From CAZEAC01 sp964510065 (GTDB lineage Bacteria; Bdellovibrionota_C; UBA2361; CAIXSY01), in contig CAZEAC010000023.1 of the NCBI GenBank assembly GCA_964510065.1, forward strand, positions 1 to 64,000: a stretch of DNA of 64,000 bases, in the 5' to 3' direction. The translations under genes and the position numbers were made by a program. Position 1 is the stretch's first letter, and each line of letters starts with the position of its first letter. The notes beneath the pieces are model-generated. The model was not told the DNA's origin, searched no databases, and saw only the letters and a list, made by a program, of their open reading frames with translations. Shown piece by piece: positions 25,626 through 34,518 of the stretch.

Positions 25626-28600
25626 CTAACTCGAAGACTTTACCGCCTTTGACGCGGAGTTATTGTCCTCATTCGATTCACTCACCGTCGCGGTGTCGTC
25701 GCAGACGGCGATTATGAATTTATAGCCTTTCTTTGGAGCACGAGTAAATTTTATCTCTGAGCTTGTGCTGTTTGGTGCCAGCGATTCAATGGTAGTGGAT
25801 TTAATACGGATATCTTTTGAGTCCTTTCGATTGTTCTTGGAGAGGTAAAGCGTGGCCTGGAAGTTGCTTGCACTGCCTGTGCCCGCGTTGGAACAAAAGA
25901 GGCTTCCTGTGGTTTTATTTTTCTTCTTGTTGAACTTTACCGAGCGTAACTCCGCGCTAAGTTCTGCAAGCGCTAAGGTTATAACTGCCGTTTGGCTCGA
26001 ATCGGCTGAAGTAGTAGCGGACGATCCGTTCTTAGACGCGCTTACTGCGGCCCGTATGGTGGAACCCACGTCGTCAGTAGTAAGAACATAGGTACTTGCA
26101 GTCTGACCAGCAATGTCAGTGCAGTTACTTCCCGCAGAATCACATCGCTTCCAGGTATACACTAGAGTTAGTCCTGTGGCACCGTTCCAAGCTCCTTCGC
26201 TACTGGTCAGTGTCGTTCCTGTAAGGACGCTCCCGGTTATAGATGGCGCTCCGCTATTTTGAGGTTTGACGATCGCGGTTGCAGTAGAGCTTACAGTCGC
26301 AGAAGTAAGTGCGTCGGTTGCTGTTACGTTTATTCGAACGGTGGAGCCGACATCGGAGACGCTAAGAGTGTACCCTGATCCGGTTTCACCCGACTGATCC
26401 GCGCAGCTCGAACCTGAACTGTCGCAACGCTGCCATTGGCGTGCGTAAGTAATTGTGGGAACGCCTTCCCACGTGCCGAGTGTTGCATTGGTGAGTGCTT
26501 GGCCATCCTGTGCAGTGCCGGTAATCGTCGGCGCGACTGAGGCGCTTAGTACGGCATCGATAACGCCAAAATTGCCGCCCGGTTTGTAATACATGCCTGC
26601 GAATTGTCCACCGGCGTATATGGAGTTACTTGATGCATACAATACATTGACGATGCCATAGGTGGAATTGATGCTTGGGTTTATTCGTGGGTTGAGAGTG
26701 CTGATCGCGGCACTTGTGGTATTCACTGCGAAAGCGCCTCGATGTTCGGCGGAAGTTGGCTGAGTGGTGGCAGAAAATTGACCTCCTACATAGAGCAGCG
26801 ATCCAAGGGATGAAAGCGCGTAGGGAGTGTTGTTGACGCCAGGATTTAAACTTGACGCGACTGCGGTTGAAGTATCCAAGGCGGCAACGCTGCCTCGGCT
26901 TACGCTCGCAATTGAGCTGAATGGACCAGTAGCGTAAAGCGTACTTCCATCGAGCAGTAGTCCTCGTATTTGGCCGTTGGGATTGGGATTCCAAGCTCCA
27001 TCTGCTGCTGCGCTGCTCGTTGATAGCTTCGCTAGGTAATTTCGACCTGCACCTCCAATGTTAGTGAATGCGCCACCGGCAAACACATCAGTCGACGAAG
27101 AAGCTAAGGTATAAACGGTATTATCCGCATTTGGATCCCAGCTTGTCACAGTGCCACCAGTAAGATCAATTGACGCGATTCTGTTTCTCGTTGAACCGCC
27201 AACGGAGGTAAATGTACCCCCGATATACGCGGTATTCCCTTGTATTTCGAGACAGTAGACTCCATTATTTATGGATAGATTGGGGATTGATTGAATCGTG
27301 CCTGTCGTAAGATCAAGCGCGGCTAACCTATTGCGAGTCGCGCCACCAATCTGAGTGAAATCCCCGGCGATGTAAAGTGTGCTTCCGACTACCTTCATCG
27401 CGCGGACATAACTGTTTGGGTTAAGATCGAGTGAGGTAATTGCACCGCTTGTCGTGTCGAGCGCCGCAAAATATCTCCGGTCTGTTTTCGTACCGACAGA
27501 TGAAAATGCGCCTCCGATACCCACATCACCGCTTCCTGATACTGCCAGTGCGACAACCTCTGCATGTATATTTGGACGAAACGATCCAATTGCACCAGTT
27601 GTCGCATTAATGTCAAAGACATTGTAGACAGTAGCCGAGTTAACTGATGCTACCAGGCCTCCGGCATAGACGCTGCCTGAGTTCGTGGCAAGTGCGTAGA
27701 TAGGTCCCGCAGCCATTCCCTGGCTAGGATCCCAAGCGTTAAGGGTTTGCGAAGTTAAGTTAAATGAGGAGAGCGCGTAGCGTGTAGACCCGCCAATACT
27801 TGTGAAGCCTCCGCCGACAAAGAGATCGGTACCGTCTGAAGCGAGGGCATACACAGGACTGTTCGGTGAAGGATTAAATGCGGTTGTTGAACCACTAGCA
27901 TCAACTTCAGAGAGATAGTTACGGGCTAGACCACCTAAGGTGGTAAATGATCCCGCCACGTATACGCCGCTGGTCGATGCAAGCAGCTCTTCAACGAAGG
28001 CGTTAGCTCCGGGATCCCACGCAGTGACGAGTCCGGAAGTGAGATCAACCGCAGCCAGCCTTGTTCTGCTAGAACCGCCAAACGTGGTGAAAGCACCACC
28101 TACATAAAGAATGCCGCTTCGAATTGCGAAAGTTGAGACAAAGCTGCTCGCCGTCAGATTGAGTGAGGTGGCTGCGCCCGTGGTCGCATCAACTGCCCCA
28201 AATCGTGTGCGCGACTGACCTCCTAGTGTGGTAAAATTGCCGCCTACATACAGAACGCTTCCCTGGAGTAAAAGCGCGAATACCGGAGCGTCTGGATTTG
28301 GAGAAAAATTAGTGTCGACTACGCCGCTACTTGTAAAGTGAGCAAGGTTATTTATGTTTGTGGCTGTACCAACCCCTTCGAAGCTTCCACCAACGTACCA
28401 CCCGTTATTTCCATCAGAAATAACAGTAAAGACGCGCCCTGAGACCGATGAAGTTTCTGTAATAAAATTGGAGGTCGATGATCCCGCGATGGCAAAGTTG
28501 CCGGTCGGGGTTCCGAGTGATCTGAACTCACCTCCCAGGTAAAGAGTGTTCCCATACTTAGCTATAGCGTACACAGCTCCATTAGGAGTAGGGAACTGCT

Positions 28601-28682
28601 CAAGAGGCTGCGCGTGGGACGGTGTTTGAAAGGCGAGGAAGAGTATCCAGGTGCATAGCGAGAGGAATCGTAAGAGGTTCAT
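25626..28682 (-). CDS. Secreted beta-propeller protein with Ig-like and CARDB-type domains, 1018 aa
   Basis: After a Sec signal (MNLLRFLSLCTWILFLAFQT, cleavage at SHA-QP) come about a dozen repeats of ~50 residues of the type LYVGGxFTxxGGxxRxxLAAxD..TGxxxxWxP, to about residue 720. These form beta-propeller blades of the DUF5122 (delta-60 repeat) kind. Two Ig-like repeats follow (~730-910; each with WQRC/WKRCDSxGSxC and a DVGSTxR segment). The C-terminus is a CARDB-like adhesion domain (residues ~910-1018, FCSNAGTGSASNFQATLYLS, then SESNEDNNSASK). The protein should be exported to the periplasm or surface and act in adhesion or binding. It sits between the sugar permease and sugar-binding genes with 152- and 159-base gaps. 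Confidence 0.85.
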   Translation of the reverse strand: MNLLRFLSLCTWILFLAFQTPSHAQPLEQFPTPNGAVYAIAKYGNTLYLGGEFRSLGTPTGNFAIAGSSTSNFITETSSVSGRVFTVISDGNNGWYVGGSFEGVGTATNINNLAHFTSSGVVDTNFSPNPDAPVFALLLQGSVLYVGGNFTTLGGQSRTRFGAVDATTGAATSLNLTASSFVSTFAIRSGILYVGGAFTTFGGSSRTRLAAVDLTSGLVTAWDPGANAFVEELLASTSGVYVAGSFTTLGGLARNYLSEVDASGSTTAFNPSPNSPVYALASDGTDLFVGGGFTSIGGSTRYALSSFNLTSQTLNAWDPSQGMAAGPIYALATNSGSVYAGGLVASVNSATVYNVFDINATTGAIGSFRPNIHAEVVALAVSGSGDVGIGGAFSSVGTKTDRRYFAALDTTSGAITSLDLNPNSYVRAMKVVGSTLYIAGDFTQIGGATRNRLAALDLTTGTIQSIPNLSINNGVYCLEIQGNTAYIGGTFTSVGGSTRNRIASIDLTGGTVTSWDPNADNTVYTLASSSTDVFAGGAFTNIGGAGRNYLAKLSTSSAAADGAWNPNPNGQIRGLLLDGSTLYATGPFSSIASVSRGSVAALDTSTAVASSLNPGVNNTPYALSSLGSLLYVGGQFSATTQPTSAEHRGAFAVNTTSAAISTLNPRINPSINSTYGIVNVLYASSNSIYAGGQFAGMYYKPGGNFGVIDAVLSASVAPTITGTAQDGQALTNATLGTWEGVPTITYARQWQRCDSSGSSCADQSGETGSGYTLSVSDVGSTVRINVTATDALTSATVSSTATAIVKPQNSGAPSITGSVLTGTTLTSSEGAWNGATGLTLVYTWKRCDSAGSNCTDIAGQTASTYVLTTDDVGSTIRAAVSASKNGSSATTSADSSQTAVITLALAELSAELRSVKFNKKKNKTTGSLFCSNAGTGSASNFQATLYLSKNNRKDSKDIRIKSTTIESLAPNSTSSEIKFTRAPKKGYKFIIAVCDDTATVSESNEDNNSASKAVKSSS

Positions 28683-28834
28683 GGCGCCCTATAGGATTGG
28701 ATAGTCCATTTTGAGTTCATTCTGGTAGACTGATCGGTCGACGAGAAATGATTCTTTACTGCTATGTTTCAACGGCTTTGACCCGAGCAGAGGAAACGAT
28801 GTGCTTATCTTGCGCGGAGTTCAGTCGGTAACTG

Positions 28835-29827
28835 CTACTCCCGGTCCCGAATATTTTTCAACCGATCAATAAGCACCGCAAAGATGATAAATGCACCGAC
28901 AAATGTATCCTGCCAGTAGGGATTGACGCCGGCGAGAAGTAAACTATTTCGTATTACTTCAATGAGCACTGCACCGATGACGGCGCCGTAGGCACCACCT
29001 TCGCCGCCAACGAGATTTGTTCCTCCAATGACGGTCGCTGCGATAACTTTAAGTTCGTAGCCCATGCCGAGTGCATTCGTGACCGATCCGAGCCATCCGA
29101 CAATGAGCAATGCGGAAAGTCCAGCGGCGAAACTGCACAACATGTATACACTGAGTTTTGTGCGAGCGACCCGCACACCGGTGCGCAGTGCCGCCTCTTC
29201 GTTGGCACCGATGGCATACAAATGTCGCCCCCAAAGGGTATGCCGTAGCGCTACGGCGAGAGTCGCCGCGAAAACAAGCATCACCCAGAGCGGCGTCGCA
29301 AGCCCAAGGAAACTTCCCCCGCCGATCTGCGAAAAAATTTCCTGGTCCGGCCCGAGATCGTAGAGTGTTTTATTGTTTGAAATGACCAGTGAGAGGCTAC
29401 GTGCAACACTCATCATTCCAAGGGTCACCACAAAAGACGAGAGTCGACAGTAGGCAATCAGCACGCCGTTTATAAAGCCAAGCGCTAATGCCGCGCCGAG
29501 ACCGGCGGCAATCCCGGCCCACAGCGGATAACCCGCTTGAAGCGTAAGCCCGGCGGAGATTCCGCTAAACGCCATAATCGCACCGACTGAGAGATCGATG
29601 CCGCCGCTTATTATCACGGCAGTTTGCCCAAGGGCAATGATACCGATGAAAGCAAGATTTCGTGTGGTGTTGAAAAAATTATCGTAGCTTCGAAAGCTCG
29701 AGCTTCCCACGCACATGCTCGTGATAAGCGCGAGCGCGGCGACGCTTATCCAAAACTGCTGCGCTCCTGTCAGCGACCGTAGACCAAATCCACGTGGCTT
29801 TTCTAAGTAAGAATCAGGCTGCATCAA
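28835..29827 (-). CDS. Sugar ABC transporter permease (RbsC class)
   Basis: The protein is a polytopic inner-membrane protein of the BPD_transp_2 family with about ten hydrophobic segments. It carries the family signatures GGIDLSVGAIMAFSG, ALGFINGVLIAYCRLSSFVVTLGMMSVARSL and VIGGTNLVGGEGGAYGAVIGA. It forms the channel of the sugar importer together with the adjacent ATPase. Its start overlaps the ATPase gene end by 14 bases, showing co-translation. Length (330) is usual. Confidence 0.95.
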   Translation of the reverse strand: MMQPDSYLEKPRGFGLRSLTGAQQFWISVAALALITSMCVGSSSFRSYDNFFNTTRNLAFIGIIALGQTAVIISGGIDLSVGAIMAFSGISAGLTLQAGYPLWAGIAAGLGAALALGFINGVLIAYCRLSSFVVTLGMMSVARSLSLVISNNKTLYDLGPDQEIFSQIGGGSFLGLATPLWVMLVFAATLAVALRHTLWGRHLYAIGANEEAALRTGVRVARTKLSVYMLCSFAAGLSALLIVGWLGSVTNALGMGYELKVIAATVIGGTNLVGGEGGAYGAVIGAVLIEVIRNSLLLAGVNPYWQDTFVGAFIIFAVLIDRLKNIRDRE

Positions 29828-30548
29828 TCGCTCCGGTTATTAGCCCGGTGATCTCTTCCGGATTTGTTGCTGAGAGAGCCTTGTCGGCGACTTTAATTCC
29901 GCGGCGAAGTACCACGACTTTTTCACACACCTCAAAAATATCGGGCATGCGGTGGCTGACTAGAACCACGGCGATTCCCTGATCGCGGAGCCGTTTGATG
30001 AGCGCCATGACCTCGCTTACCTGGCGCACGCTAATTGCCGCAGTTGGCTCGTCGAAGAGAATAAGCTTGGCGCGGGCTTTAAGCGCTCGGGCAATCGCCA
30101 CAGCTTGACGCTGCCCTCCGGACATCGTGCCGACTCGTTGCCAGGGACGGGTATCACTTTTCAATTCGCGAAAAAGGCGTTCGGCTTCACGATTCATGGT
30201 GCTGTGATCGAGAAATGGTCCGCGGCAAAGTTCGCGCCCGAGGAAAATATTGGCGGCTGCCGAAAGATTGTTGCAGAGCGCCAGGTCCTGATACACGACT
30301 GCAATCCCTGCCTCTTGAGCATCACGTGGTCGGGCAAAGTGCACGTTTTTTGAGTCAAAGGTAATTGTTCCCGAAGAGGGCGGAAAATTTCCGGCGATAA
30401 TTTTTATTAGCGTTGATTTTCCGGCGCCATTATCACCGACAAGCCCGACAACCTCTCCCGGATTAATTCGAATCGAAAGGTTGCTTAACGCCTCAATAGC
30501 GCCGTAATGTTTGGAGATACCGCCAAGACTGAGAAGTGGCTCGGACAT
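29814..30548 (-). CDS. Sugar ABC transporter ATP-binding protein (single domain)
   Basis: Walker A (GDNGAGKST), Q-loop, signature (MSGGQRQAVAIARAL) and Walker B (LILFDEPTAA) are intact, with the H-loop in VLVSHRM. At 244 residues it has a single nucleotide-binding domain, as in FrcA-type systems, whereas RbsA or XylG carry two. It lies 11 bases after glucokinase and overlaps the permease. It energises import of the sugar bound by the periplasmic protein at 24525-25466. Confidence 0.95.
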   Translation of the reverse strand: MSEPLLSLGGISKHYGAIEALSNLSIRINPGEVVGLVGDNGAGKSTLIKIIAGNFPPSSGTITFDSKNVHFARPRDAQEAGIAVVYQDLALCNNLSAAANIFLGRELCRGPFLDHSTMNREAERLFRELKSDTRPWQRVGTMSGGQRQAVAIARALKARAKLILFDEPTAAISVRQVSEVMALIKRLRDQGIAVVLVSHRMPDIFEVCEKVVVLRRGIKVADKALSATNPEEITGLITGAIDAA

Positions 30549-30559
30549 TCTTGTCTAGC

Positions 30560-31570
30560 TTATGAGCAGAGCTGACTTGCAATCGTCGCCGCGCCAAGAA
30601 GCGCTGCATGATCATCTTTTATTACGCATAGCGGTGTCGCTTCCACGAGCACCGACATTCTTCCCTTTTTGAGATATGACGATACGGTGACTCCCTTCTC
30701 GAGGTGGCTCACAATCTTGGGTGGAATTCCTCCTCCAAGGTAAAGTCCACCGGTTGAAAGATAGGTCAGCACTGCGTCACCGGCGTGCGATCCGAGCAGT
30801 CCGCAAAATATATCGAGAGAGCGCACACAGATTTCGAACTCACCGGAGATGCCGCGTTGCGCGATAATCGCGGCAGGATCCGCAGCGTCGGCCAGCTCTT
30901 GGCGAAGCTCGACCGGCTCTGTGGAATACCCAAGATCTTTGAGAAAGGCGTAGATATTAACTAACCCAGGCCCGCTCAATACCCGTTCAACGCTGACCCT
31001 TTTCTTGAGCCTGCGCTGCATGTACTTCAAGAGATCGAACTCGAGATCGTCTTTCGGCGCAAATTCTACATGGCCGCCTTCGGAAGGGAGCGGATGCCAA
31101 TGGCCGCGCTCGTCCCGGTACATATATCCCTGTCCAAGCCCGGTACCCGGAGCGACCATTGCGACTACGTTTGTTTCTCGTTCAGGCTTTCCGGCGTGCA
31201 GCGTTACGAGATCTGATGACGCCAGATTTGGTACTGAAGCGATGGTGGCGACTAGGTCATTCACCAATTTAAACTGCCCAATCTTGAGCTCAGAGCTCAG
31301 CTGCTTGTCATGAAGAAACCAGGGTAGGTTAGTAGCTTTTACCGTTCCTCCCGAAACCGGCCCAGCTACGCCAACACAGGCTGCCTCGACTTTGCCCATG
31401 GCATTTTGGGAGTTGAGAAAGGCTGAAACAATTGACTCGAAATTCGAAGCGCTTTTGCTATCAAATTTCTCTACTACTAAACGCTTAAGGCTTTTCGTGC
31501 TTCCTGAACCGCTTATTTCGTAAAGCGCCAAGCGCGTCTTTGTACCACCAATATCTCCGGCCAAAAGCAT
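30560..31570 (-). CDS. glk: Glucokinase
   Basis: The N-terminal ATP-binding loop (GDIGGTKTRLALYE) and later motifs match the Glk (PF02685) family of hexokinases: TNLPWFLHDKQL, KLVNDLVATI, APGTGLGQGYMYR, PSEGGHVEFAP with the glucose-contacting residues, and VYLSTGG-like GGLYLGGGI near the C-terminus. It phosphorylates glucose to glucose 6-phosphate with ATP in the cytosol. The size (336) is normal. It is the first gene of the ABC transporter operon, suggesting that the imported sugar is glucose or is broken down to it. It diverges from the glycogen synthase-like gene at 31815. Confidence 0.93.
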   Translation of the reverse strand: MLLAGDIGGTKTRLALYEISGSGSTKSLKRLVVEKFDSKSASNFESIVSAFLNSQNAMGKVEAACVGVAGPVSGGTVKATNLPWFLHDKQLSSELKIGQFKLVNDLVATIASVPNLASSDLVTLHAGKPERETNVVAMVAPGTGLGQGYMYRDERGHWHPLPSEGGHVEFAPKDDLEFDLLKYMQRRLKKRVSVERVLSGPGLVNIYAFLKDLGYSTEPVELRQELADAADPAAIIAQRGISGEFEICVRSLDIFCGLLGSHAGDAVLTYLSTGGLYLGGGIPPKIVSHLEKGVTVSSYLKKGRMSVLVEATPLCVIKDDHAALLGAATIASQLCS

Positions 31571-31814
31571 GTTCCTTACCTCTTATCTGAGTTAGATTGG
31601 ACCTCTTTGCATAAGATAATAATTAATAGAAGTACAGGGGCAATTCGGGCATCTAAACCATGTTTGATGGACTCTAATGCAGAGAGTCATCGCGAGTTGA
31701 ATTGAGTGGTAGTATTGATGGTGCAGGGAACTCGGCGAATTGTAAGGAAATTATAGACAATATTGGCATCGCTCAGTATCATCATCCGGTCATCTCCGGC
31801 TTTCGTCTAATCCA
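31571..31814. promoter_or_regulatory. Divergent promoter region of glk and the GT4 gene
   Basis: These 244 bases separate two divergent carbohydrate genes and must hold both promoters. An AT-rich patch (31605-31635) is the likeliest promoter core. I see no clear operator palindrome. Confidence 0.4.
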
Positions 31815-33152
31815 ATGAAAATTCTCATGCTTGGGTGGGAGTACCCACCACACATTATCGGAGGTCTAGGCACCGCGTGCGAAGGGCTTACCACGGGGCT
31901 TGCGCGGCAAGGAGTCGACCTGACATTTGTCGTCCCGCACCTCTTTGGTGGCGAAAATGCGCCGCATATGCAGCTCATCGACTCCGAGGGACGTGGCCTC
32001 TCTCCGGACAGTCAGGAGCAGCTGGTCGCGAGCGCCCCTGTGAAAGGAAAGATTAAAAAGAAGCGAGTTCCAAGCGCGCTTATTAATCCTTACATGACTC
32101 CGGCGGCGTACCAAGACTGGGTCAAAGGACTTCATGTTCAACGGGCCGCCGAGGCAATTGCCCGACGCGAAGGAATTGCGCTGGAATCTATGGAGGCATT
32201 GGGACTTGTCGACTTGGAAGATAGTGGTTCCGGAGGCTACGGATCCGACATCTTCCAGGAGGTTGCACGCTTCGCTTCAAATGTGGTCAACGTGGTTGCT
32301 GATCAGCAGTTTGACATAATTCACGCCCACGATTGGATGACATACCCTGCGGGAATAGCACTCAAGGCCGTCACTGGGAAGCCATTGGTGACGCATGTTC
32401 ATAGCCTTGAATATGACCGGAGTGGGCAGGCGATGAATGAGCAGATTAACGGTATTGAGCGCTGGGGAGTACACGAAGCGAATCTGGTAATTGCAGTGAG
32501 CTACTATACGCGAGCGCTTGTGAATAAAGTGCATAATGTCGCGCTCGACAAAATCGCAGTCGTCCATAATGGTGTCTACACGTCACGTATGGTTGAAAGT
32601 TATCGCGAAGCACGGCAATTCAGTTCGCGAATCGTGCTTTTTCTTGGCAGAATTACCTTTCAAAAGGGTCCGGATTATTTTGTCGAAGCAGCTGCAAAAG
32701 TTATTCCGCATGTACCCGATGTGCTCTTTGTAATGGCTGGGGCAGGAGATATGTTGCCGCAGGTGCAGCGCCGAATTCGCGAACTTGGAATCGAGAAGCA
32801 TTTTTACTTCCCGGGATTTCTGAGAGGACCTGAAGTCGAACAGATGTTTTCCCTCGCCGATGTGTATGTGATGCCATCTGTGTCGGAACCTTTTGGCATA
32901 TCAGCGCTTGAAGCCATCAATTACGATACGCCAGTTATTATTTCGCGGCAGTCCGGGGTTGCCGAAGTGCTTGCACACGCGCTGAAGGTTGATTTTTGGG
33001 ATGTCGAACGTTTGGCCGATCTTGTGATCAATGCCTTAGTGCACGAAGAGCTTCGCGCCGATATGGTATCAATGGCGCGGAATGAAGTGCGAAAACTGCA
33101 TTGGGATGCGGCCGCGGCACGGACTCTCGAAGTGTATAAAGAGATTCATTAA
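31815..33152 (+). CDS. GT4/GT5-like glycogen synthase-type glycosyltransferase
   Basis: The N-terminal WEYPPHIIGGLGTACEGL motif (with the GGLG loop), HAHDWMTYPAGIALK, THVHSLEYDRSG, RIVLFLGRITFQKGPDYFVEA and EPFGISALEAINYDTPVI are signatures of GT-B retaining glucosyltransferases of the glycogen-synthase type. It probably polymerises alpha-glucan from nucleotide sugars in the cytosol. The length (445) is normal. The GH57 gene starts 12 bases after the stop, so they form an operon that could build and trim alpha-glucans. Confidence 0.9.
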   Translation: MKILMLGWEYPPHIIGGLGTACEGLTTGLARQGVDLTFVVPHLFGGENAPHMQLIDSEGRGLSPDSQEQLVASAPVKGKIKKKRVPSALINPYMTPAAYQDWVKGLHVQRAAEAIARREGIALESMEALGLVDLEDSGSGGYGSDIFQEVARFASNVVNVVADQQFDIIHAHDWMTYPAGIALKAVTGKPLVTHVHSLEYDRSGQAMNEQINGIERWGVHEANLVIAVSYYTRALVNKVHNVALDKIAVVHNGVYTSRMVESYREARQFSSRIVLFLGRITFQKGPDYFVEAAAKVIPHVPDVLFVMAGAGDMLPQVQRRIRELGIEKHFYFPGFLRGPEVEQMFSLADVYVMPSVSEPFGISALEAINYDTPVIISRQSGVAEVLAHALKVDFWDVERLADLVINALVHEELRADMVSMARNEVRKLHWDAAAARTLEVYKEIH

Positions 33153-33163
33153 GGATTTCGCTC

Positions 33164-34372
33164 ATGCCATCAGTATGTTTTTACTTTCAAGTGCACCAGC
33201 CGTGGCGGCTCAGGCGCTTTTCGTATTTTCAGAGTTCTGCGAACCATAGTTATTTTGATGACCAGAAAAATCGCGCGGTAATGGAGAAAGTAGCCGAAAA
33301 GTGCTACCTGCCGACTAACCAGAAGATCCTCGACCTTATTCAGCGTCACGATGGGCGTTTTAAGGTGGCCTACTCGATCACCGGCACGGCAATAGAGCAG
33401 ATGCAGAAATACAGTCCGCAGGTACTTGAGAGTTTTGTCGCGCTTTCCAAGACCGGCTGCGTCGAGTTTCTCGGCGAAACCTATTACCACTCGCTTGCGG
33501 CGGTATTTGATGAAGCTGAATTTAGAGAGCAGGTGGCGTTACACCGAAAACTTATCTCTGAACACTTTAATCAAATACCCAAAGTCTTCAGAAATACCGA
33601 GCTGATTTATAGTGACGCGATTGGTCGGATGGTGGCGGGGATGGGCTATGACGCGATAATCGCCGAGGGAGCTGATGATATCTTGGGCTGGCGTAGTCCA
33701 AACTTTGTCTATTCCGTGCCAGGCCATGAAACCAAGCTTTTATTGAAGAACTACCGGCTCTCAGATGACATTGCGTTCCGCTTTTCCAATCGCGGTTGGG
33801 AGTGTTATCCGCTTACAGCCGACAAATTTGCGTCGTGGGTGCACGCGGTAAGTGGTAACGGTGAGACTGTGAATCTTTTCATGGACTATGAAACATTCGG
33901 CGAGCATCAGTGGGCGTCGACGGGTATTTTTGAGTTCCTTGATCACCTGCCATCGAAGATTTTCGCACACGGGGATTGGAGTTTTCGGACTCCCTCCGAA
34001 ACACTCGCCAGCTATCCTTCACGCGCAGATATCTCGTTTGGAAGACTTACCTCTTGGGCTGATGTCGATCGCGATTTGACGGCATGGAGCGGTAATAGAA
34101 TGCAGGTGAGTGCGCTTCAGAAAATTTATGAACTCGGCGTAAAGATCAAACAGAGTGGTGATAAGGATCTGCTGCATACCTGGCGAAAACTTCTGACATC
34201 AGATCATTTTTATTATATGTGTACAAAGTGGTTCGCCGATGGCGATGTGCACGCCTATTTCAGCCCTTATGAAAGTCCCTATGAAGCGTTTATTATTTTT
34301 ATGAATGTGCTGCGCGACCTTTCGGAACGTGTGGGAGGCTCGGCGAGTGTCGAAGCACATGTGGCGCTCTAG
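33164..34372 (+). CDS. Glycoside hydrolase family 57 alpha-amylase-like enzyme
   Basis: The five GH57 motifs are visible: HQPWR (residues 11-15), GETYYHS (104-110), FRNTELIYSD (142-151) with Glu146 as the likely nucleophile, MDYETFGEHQW (240-250) with Asp241 as the likely acid/base, and TSDHFYYM near residue 346. The enzyme should cut or rearrange alpha-1,4-glucan; hydrolase versus branching activity cannot be told. There is no signal peptide, so it is cytosolic and fits with the glycogen synthase-like gene upstream. The ribosome site AAGGA lies about eight bases before the ATG. A palindromic repeat begins two bases after the stop. Confidence 0.93.
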   Translation: MPSVCFYFQVHQPWRLRRFSYFQSSANHSYFDDQKNRAVMEKVAEKCYLPTNQKILDLIQRHDGRFKVAYSITGTAIEQMQKYSPQVLESFVALSKTGCVEFLGETYYHSLAAVFDEAEFREQVALHRKLISEHFNQIPKVFRNTELIYSDAIGRMVAGMGYDAIIAEGADDILGWRSPNFVYSVPGHETKLLLKNYRLSDDIAFRFSNRGWECYPLTADKFASWVHAVSGNGETVNLFMDYETFGEHQWASTGIFEFLDHLPSKIFAHGDWSFRTPSETLASYPSRADISFGRLTSWADVDRDLTAWSGNRMQVSALQKIYELGVKIKQSGDKDLLHTWRKLLTSDHFYYMCTKWFADGDVHAYFSPYESPYEAFIIFMNVLRDLSERVGGSASVEAHVAL

Positions 34373-34373
34373 C

Positions 34374-34517
34374 ACTCTGTAAACTAAATAACTTACCCTT
34401 CGTCTCGGTCCTCACTCGGTGCACTCTGTGTCTCTGTGGTTTATTTTACTTTCAAAGAACCACAGAGGCACGAAGAGCACAGAGATGAGAAGGGTCGGAA
34501 AACTATTGCTACAGAGT
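34374..34517. repeat. 144-bp palindromic repeat, copy 2 (inverted relative to 23663-23804)
   Basis: The ends are perfect 8-bp inverted repeats, ACTCTGTA and TACAGAGT. The core pairs CACTCTGTGTCTCTGTGGTT with AACCACAGAGGCACGAAGAG. Its loop (TATTTTACTTTCAAAG) is the reverse complement of the loop in the 23663-23804 copy, so this copy is inverted. It fills the gap between two convergent genes (GH57 stop at 34372, glycosidase stop at 34519) almost to the base, and would act as a terminator for both. Confidence 0.88.
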
Positions 34518-34518
34518 A

